Of a stretch of DNA of 64,000 bases, positions 59,547 to 64,000 are shown one piece after another (the first letter of the stretch is position 1; each line of letters opens with the position of its first letter). The translations under genes and the position numbers were made by a program. The DNA lies in contig JADLFN010000051.1 in NCBI GenBank assembly GCA_020845475.1, forward strand, positions 1 through 64,000, given 5' to 3'. The DNA comes from Planctomycetota bacterium. GTDB taxonomy: Bacteria; Planctomycetota; UBA8742; UBA2392. A model generated the notes under the pieces. It had not been told where the DNA came from, searched no databases, and saw only the letters and a program-made list of their open reading frames with translations.

Positions 59547-62492
59547 TTGAAGCCATTGACCATTGCCGTGCTTACGGCGTTCCTCGTGCTGGCCAGTTCC
59601 CTTGCGCAATCGCAGGACGCCAAGCCGCCCGTGGATGAACGGCCGGCCAAAGAACGCGTAGCGGATTATCTGCGCCGCGCCAAACGACTGGCCGACTTCG
59701 GGCGGCCACTGCTTGCCCAGAAACAGCTTGATCTAGCCGCGCAGATTGACCCCTCCAGCCGCGACGTAATGCTTGCGCAGTTGCGCCTGTTCACGCGCAG
59801 CAGCGGCGAGATTGAGGGCGCTGCCAAGTGGGCGCAGGCGCTGGCCAAGAATTTTCCGGATGATTACGAATCGTGCTTTGAGATTGCCACTTACCTGTTC
59901 ATCTCCCAGCCCGACCTCTCAGCGCCCAATCCCACCAAGGAAAGCGAGGTCAAGGCGGCGATCGAGCGCTTGGAGGCGGAGCTGGCGGTGTTTCTGCCTC
60001 TTGCGGCTTTTGTGGCTGAACCGGGTGCAACGCTGCCCCCCGATGCCAAGCCTAATTCCAGCCTCTCGCTGGCGTGGCTGGCGCGCGCGAGCCTGAAGTC
60101 CCCGCGCACCGGAGAGGTGGCACTGCTGGCCGCCAAAGAGCTGGACGTGCGCGCCTACCGCTTCGCCGGTTTTGCGCGCTTGAGTGATGCGCTCGCGCCC
60201 TTCGGCGCGGCTTCAAAGAAACTCTATGAAGCGGCGGCACCCCTTTATCGCCGCGCGTTCACCGCCAATCCTGAAGATCTGCTTTCGCGCGCGGCGCTTT
60301 GCAACGCGCTGTTCTGCATGGGCAAGTTTGAAGAAGCCCGCAAGGAATGTGAAATCACGCTGCTTGCCTCGGGGCCGCGTGCGCCCGTGACCAATCGCGT
60401 GGTCAGCATCCTGATAGACATTGCGACTCATTTGGGCGACCTCGAGCTGCTGCTGCAAAACCTCGAAAAGCGCCACAAGGTCTATGACGACATTGACTCG
60501 GCGCTTGATCTTTCGGCGGCCAGGCGCATCTCCAGCAAGGCCTGGCCCTTTGCGCGCTGGCGCGAGTATCGCGTCGTGTTTGAAATGCGCGGCGAAGCGC
60601 GGCTTCAGGGCTGCGGCCAGTTACTCGAGGCGCAGCCCGACTTTCTGGAGGTGCACCTGCTTGCGGCCGAAGCGCTTGTTGCGCGCGCCGAAATGATCAC
60701 CGAAGACGCAGAGGCCCGCTCCAGCTGGTACAAGGGCGCGCTAGAGGCCGTGGCGCGCGCGGGCGAGCTTACGAACACGCTGCCCGATGCCTCGCGTCTC
60801 AAGGCGCTGGCGCACTGGCACCTGGGTCAGTTCAAGGAATCAGCAGAAGCATTCGGCAAAACCGCCGAACTCGACCCCGATGACGGCCTGGCGGCAAGCT
60901 ATGCCCGTGCCGCGCGAGACATTGCGGCAGGGCTTTACACGACCACGGATTTCACATTGATGGGCGCGGCCGAGGCCAACAACGACTTCAAGCAAAAGCG
61001 CATGGATCTCACGGCCCTGACCAAACGCGCCCCGAAATACTTCGACGCCTGGCTGGCGCTGGGCGAGGTGAGCTACCTGCTGCGCATGTTCCAGGAAGCC
61101 GCAATCGCCTACGACAAGGCACTGGAGCTTAGTCCTGACAACCTCCAGGCGCTTTACGGCTCGGGCCACTCCCGTCTGCACCTGGGCGAGCTTGAAGCTG
61201 CGCAGCGGCGCTTTGAGAAAGTGGAGCAGTTGCGCGCGAACTACCGGGGCATCACGCACTGGATCGTGATCGTGCGCAAGGCCGGCGAAAAGGGCGAGAA
61301 GCGCAAGAAGGCGCTGGCGCGCTGGCTGGAATCAAAGGAGAGCAACCTGTCCAAACAGGGCCAGATCGACGCGTTGCAAAACGCACTGGCTGCCGATGAA
61401 TCGTTTGCCGAGGCATTGATTGATCTTGCTGTGATCATGCGTGAACAGGCACAGTCCAGCCCCGAGGCGTCGCTGCTGCTTGAGCGTGCTGAGAAGCTGC
61501 TCGCCAGCGCCTACCTCAACGCCGATGACGATACGCAGCGCGCCTCGGCGCGCCTGGAGCTCGGGCGGGTGCGCATTCAGAAAAAATCCTTTGAGGCTGC
61601 GGCGGCGGATTTCGAAGCCGCGTTCGCGCTCGAGAAGAGCGATGGCTTTGCACTCATGATGGCCGCGCTTGCCCGCCGCGCGCTGGGCGATGAGGCCGGC
61701 GCGGGCGCGAACATGCGCCGGCTGTACGCGGAAGTTCCCGGTACGCTGTTGCTGCGTCCCTCCGATCAGGCCTTGACCCTGCTGGATCTGGGCAACGCCA
61801 AGGCGCAGGGTGCGCGTCACGTCACGCCAAGCTGGAACGTGGGCGACAAGCGCAGTTTCGATGTGCAGATTGAGGCCGCCGGTGAGGGCGGCGCGGTAGG
61901 CCGCCATGTGGTGAACTGGGCGTGCACGATGCACATTGAGGTAGCCTCAACGCCCACGCTCAGCGGCACCTGGAAACTCATCGTCACGTTCTCGGACATC
62001 ACCGGAAGCGTGATGCCAGAGGTTGCCAGTGCGCGCCTGCAAGTTGAGGTCAGCCCGTGGTTTGGCCTGGTGCGCAACCCCTTGCCGGCGGATGGCCGGC
62101 TGGCCAATGCGCTTGACCCGGCGGTTACAGCGCTGTGCGAGGTTCTGTGCATGGGCTTGGGTGACTCTCCCATCATGCCGGACTATGCCTGGCGCAACGA
62201 TCGCACCCAAGGGCCTCCGCGTTTTGACGCCGAGGACAGCCTCGAGGCCACGGTCATTGAGAAGATTCTTGGCGATACAACTGTTGTGCGGCGTGTGGCG
62301 GCCAAGGGCCGCTATGCCGGCGGCGATCCGGCCTATGTAAACGATGGCGGGCGCGTTGACGCCTGTGCGGAGATCGTGGGTGAGCGGCGTGTGTTGCGCA
62401 AGCTGACGTTGGTCATTGACAACGAGCAATTGGCCGCGAGCGACGATGACGTGCTTTCCTCCAGGCTCAGCGTGACACTCAAGGCGAAGTAA
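59547..62492 (+). CDS. Exported TPR-repeat protein (981 aa)
   Basis: A large periplasmic or outer-membrane-associated protein. Signal peptide 1-22 (LTIAVLTAFLVLASSLAQSQ). Residues 40-760 hold many TPR-type helix pairs (LARASLKSPRTGEVALLAAKE, LLSRAALCNALFCMGKFEEA, AIAYDKALELSPDNLQALYGSG). The last 200 residues are beta-rich (HVTPSWNVGDKRSFDVQIEAAG to DVLSSRLSVTLKAK), a separate domain. The start codon is TTG at 59547 with TTGGAG seven bases before it. Function unknown; TPR proteins of this size usually scaffold complexes. Confidence 0.75.
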   Translation: MKPLTIAVLTAFLVLASSLAQSQDAKPPVDERPAKERVADYLRRAKRLADFGRPLLAQKQLDLAAQIDPSSRDVMLAQLRLFTRSSGEIEGAAKWAQALAKNFPDDYESCFEIATYLFISQPDLSAPNPTKESEVKAAIERLEAELAVFLPLAAFVAEPGATLPPDAKPNSSLSLAWLARASLKSPRTGEVALLAAKELDVRAYRFAGFARLSDALAPFGAASKKLYEAAAPLYRRAFTANPEDLLSRAALCNALFCMGKFEEARKECEITLLASGPRAPVTNRVVSILIDIATHLGDLELLLQNLEKRHKVYDDIDSALDLSAARRISSKAWPFARWREYRVVFEMRGEARLQGCGQLLEAQPDFLEVHLLAAEALVARAEMITEDAEARSSWYKGALEAVARAGELTNTLPDASRLKALAHWHLGQFKESAEAFGKTAELDPDDGLAASYARAARDIAAGLYTTTDFTLMGAAEANNDFKQKRMDLTALTKRAPKYFDAWLALGEVSYLLRMFQEAAIAYDKALELSPDNLQALYGSGHSRLHLGELEAAQRRFEKVEQLRANYRGITHWIVIVRKAGEKGEKRKKALARWLESKESNLSKQGQIDALQNALAADESFAEALIDLAVIMREQAQSSPEASLLLERAEKLLASAYLNADDDTQRASARLELGRVRIQKKSFEAAAADFEAAFALEKSDGFALMMAALARRALGDEAGAGANMRRLYAEVPGTLLLRPSDQALTLLDLGNAKAQGARHVTPSWNVGDKRSFDVQIEAAGEGGAVGRHVVNWACTMHIEVASTPTLSGTWKLIVTFSDITGSVMPEVASARLQVEVSPWFGLVRNPLPADGRLANALDPAVTALCEVLCMGLGDSPIMPDYAWRNDRTQGPPRFDAEDSLEATVIEKILGDTTVVRRVAAKGRYAGGDPAYVNDGGRVDACAEIVGERRVLRKLTLVIDNEQLAASDDDVLSSRLSVTLKAK

Positions 62493-62576
62493 TCTGCCCC
62501 GCTTCCGTAGTGGAAACTGGCATCGCGTGTAGCCGCGCTATAACATGTGCAGCCATAACGACTTCGTGGAGGCTCT

Positions 62577-63062
62577 ATGTCTGTCGGCATCACGCTGTTG
62601 TTCATCGAAAAACGTGCTGAGGCTGTGCGCCTTTGCGCCGCCCTGACCGAGCCCTTTGCGACTGGCACCGTTCCCGGCCACGAGGCCGATTTGATGAAGG
62701 ACTACAAACTGATCTCGGAGCGTTTGCGCAGCGCGCTCGATGAACTCAAGGAGTGCAACAAACAGCTCGATAGCGACAAGACAATCGAGCCGGGCGATGT
62801 GCGCAACGGCAAGCAGCGCGTGGGCACGATTGTGCAGGAAATTGCCCGCTGCGCGCAGGATTTTGCGGCCCAGGTGCGTTTCTTCCAGGCCATGAATCCC
62901 AAGCACGCGCCTGCTTCCGTGCCCTACTTGAAAGCCTTTGAAGATACCGACCGCGCCACGCGCGAGTTGATTGGCGAAGACACCAGCCCCGCTGAGGGCG
63001 AAGAACTCGCACCCGCCGAGAGCGAGCAGGCCCCGCCTGACGCTGACCCGATGCTGATGTAA
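62577..63062 (+). CDS. Hypothetical helical protein (161 aa)
   Basis: Not recognised. It begins MSVGITLLFIEKRAEAVRLC, continues as long amphipathic helices (LKECNKQLDSDKTIEPGDVRN, VGTIVQEIARCAQDFAAQVRFF) and ends in an acidic tail (SPAEGEELAPAESEQAPPD). No signal peptide or membrane span. It lies 84 bp after the TPR gene and is followed by a strong terminator. Confidence 0.55.
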   Translation: MSVGITLLFIEKRAEAVRLCAALTEPFATGTVPGHEADLMKDYKLISERLRSALDELKECNKQLDSDKTIEPGDVRNGKQRVGTIVQEIARCAQDFAAQVRFFQAMNPKHAPASVPYLKAFEDTDRATRELIGEDTSPAEGEELAPAESEQAPPDADPMLM

Positions 63063-63065
63063 ACG

Positions 63066-63213
63066 AAGTCAGAGGTCAGAGATCAGAAAGGGCGCGCCTT
63101 GGCGCGCCCGATAGTTTTCCACAACTGTGTTCCCTGTTTCCAATAGTCGGTCGGTCCTGCTACAAAGCGGGGAGTAGAAACACTTCTGACCTCTGACCTC
63201 TGACCTCTGAATT
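63066..63213. repeat. Stuttering word repeat W13 upstream of thyX (inverted arms)
   Basis: Left arm 63066-63090: GAAGTCAGAGGTCAGAG, ATCAGAAA. Right arm 63183-63213: CTTCTGACCTCTGACC, TCTGACCTCTGAATT, a near-perfect 7-bp word in four copies. The arms are reverse complements and flank a terminator. The right arm ends 3 bp before the thyX ATG. Confidence 0.85.
63091..63119 (+). terminator. Terminator between the 62577 gene and thyX
   Basis: Perfect 9-bp stem GGGCGCGCC/GGCGCGCCC (63091-63110) with TT loop, then GATAGTTTT. Confidence 0.85.
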
Positions 63214-63216
63214 CCC

Positions 63217-64000
63217 ATGAAGTTCTTCAACCGCGCACAAATCTATCTCGTTGGCAAGCAGGTGATGTCCGACGCCGACGCCCGCCGCTTTCTTGAGGAG
63301 GAGGGCACGTCGTGGTTGACCGATACCGCCATCGACGGCGAAAAGATTCCCGAGCTTGCCGGCCGCATGTGCTACATGAGTTTTGGCGATAAGCAGGGCC
63401 GCAAGTCGAACAAAGACTATCTAGGCCATATCCTGCAGGTTGGCCACGGAAGCGTGCTTGAGCACACGGTGTTCAACTTCATTTTCACTGGCGTGTCGCG
63501 CTCGCTGACGCACGAGCTCATCCGCCATCGCGCGGGATTTGGCTACTCGCAGCTTTCGCAGCGCTACGTGGATGAGCGCGACGCCAGTTTCGTGATTCCG
63601 CCCGCCATCCAGGGCAACGCCGAACTTGAGCAGGCCCTGCGCGGCTTCTGTGAAAACACCAGCAAGCTCTACGCGGAATTGACCGATAAGCTCGCCGACA
63701 AATACACCAGCCCCGGCCAACTGGTCGATTTCGCGCTGCGCGAGGAGCTGCTCGTCGCCAAAGACGAAGGCTTCGCCTTCAAGCCCGGGCATGGCGAGGC
63801 CAGGCCACCGGCGGGAACACGCAGTATTGCCGAGTGGGCGACTTTCGTTGAGAGCGACAAAGAGGCCAACAAGTACCTCAAGAAAGTCACCCTGACTGCG
63901 CGGCGCAAAACGGCGCGCGAAGCGGCGCGCTGCGTGCTGCCCAACGCGACGGAAACGAAGATTTTCGTGACGGCCAACGCGCGCGCGTTGCGGCATTTCA
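63217..64000 (+). CDS. thyX: Flavin-dependent thymidylate synthase ThyX (cut by window end)
   Basis: Makes dTMP from dUMP with FAD, NADPH and methylene-THF. The 261 codons visible begin MKFFNRAQIYLVGKQV and contain the family motif RHRAGFGYSQLSQR (103-116), with the dUMP/FAD contact VGHGSVLEHTVFNF. The usual RHRxxSxNxxSxR is varied: the first Ser is Gly and the Asn is Gln-like. The C-terminus lies beyond 64000. The start is taken at the ATG at 63217, which has no Shine-Dalgarno but repeat W13. Together with tmk it supplies dTTP. Confidence 0.92.
   Translation, partial: MKFFNRAQIYLVGKQVMSDADARRFLEEEGTSWLTDTAIDGEKIPELAGRMCYMSFGDKQGRKSNKDYLGHILQVGHGSVLEHTVFNFIFTGVSRSLTHELIRHRAGFGYSQLSQRYVDERDASFVIPPAIQGNAELEQALRGFCENTSKLYAELTDKLADKYTSPGQLVDFALREELLVAKDEGFAFKPGHGEARPPAGTRSIAEWATFVESDKEANKYLKKVTLTARRKTAREAARCVLPNATETKIFVTANARALRHF

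Noticed and set aside
63066..63213. CRISPR array at the TCTGACC repeats
   Set aside because: The units are 7 bp, directly adjacent, without spacers; there are no cas genes in the window.

Overview
The window is a GC-rich, densely coded chromosome segment from a Gram-negative bacterium. BamA, a Skp/OmpH-like chaperone, Lgt, TatA and several lipoproteins show an outer membrane. A large Ser/Thr kinase, an ECF sigma factor paired with a FecR-like membrane protein, HEAT and TPR proteins, a PP2C-STAND fusion and SD-poor starts all suggest Planctomycetota or a related PVC-type lineage. That placement is an inference; no 16S rRNA is present.

Layout. 1-120: 3' remnant of an IS630-type transposase. 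0.1-6.6 kb (minus): envelope biogenesis block (unknown protein, bamA, Skp-like) followed by a nitroreductase and aroC. 6.8-13.2 kb (mostly plus): rplM-rpsI, ubiE/menG, rpmH (minus), a Trm112-like protein, ileS, purN. 13.3-13.6 kb: an initiator-type tRNA-Met whose 3' part plus terminator is duplicated around a 99-bp string of four hairpins. 13.6-22.8 kb: a PP2C/STAND/TPR fusion (minus), an ECF sigma/FecR-like pair, a lipoprotein with a PKD domain and an animal-type peptidylarginine deiminase domain, and a HEAT-like exported protein. 22.8-29.5 kb: lgt, a secreted amidase with IPT repeats and a C-terminal sorting-like tail, purL, a lipoprotein. 29.5-43.2 kb: a probable metallopeptidase, a HEAT protein, tmk, a Ser/Thr kinase, membrane proteins, an aldehyde dehydrogenase, a beta-propeller membrane protein. 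43.4-53.3 kb: DAHP synthase, M20 amidohydrolase, radical SAM protein, rpsO-pnp, an IspD-TPR fusion, enolase. 53.3-58 kb: accessory metal/defence block (DUF262 protein of lower GC, DmeF-type efflux pump, ArsI-like lyase with three identical-format operators, sigma-54 activator). 58-64 kb: tRNA-Leu, tatA, zinc-ribbon membrane protein, a 981-residue TPR protein, and thyX cut by the window end.

The genes cover central functions: shikimate entry and exit (DAHP synthase, chorismate synthase), purines (PurN, PurL), dTMP supply (ThyX, Tmk), translation, and envelope assembly.

The most unusual signal runs across genes: at least 13 sites carry short, imperfectly repeated 'words', with a different word at each site, often as two inverted arms. 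Eight of them end within about 20 bp upstream of a start codon that lacks a clear Shine-Dalgarno sequence, and one lies inside a signal-peptide coding region. The tRNA hairpin mosaic and the bacterial PAD lipoprotein are the next most notable items.
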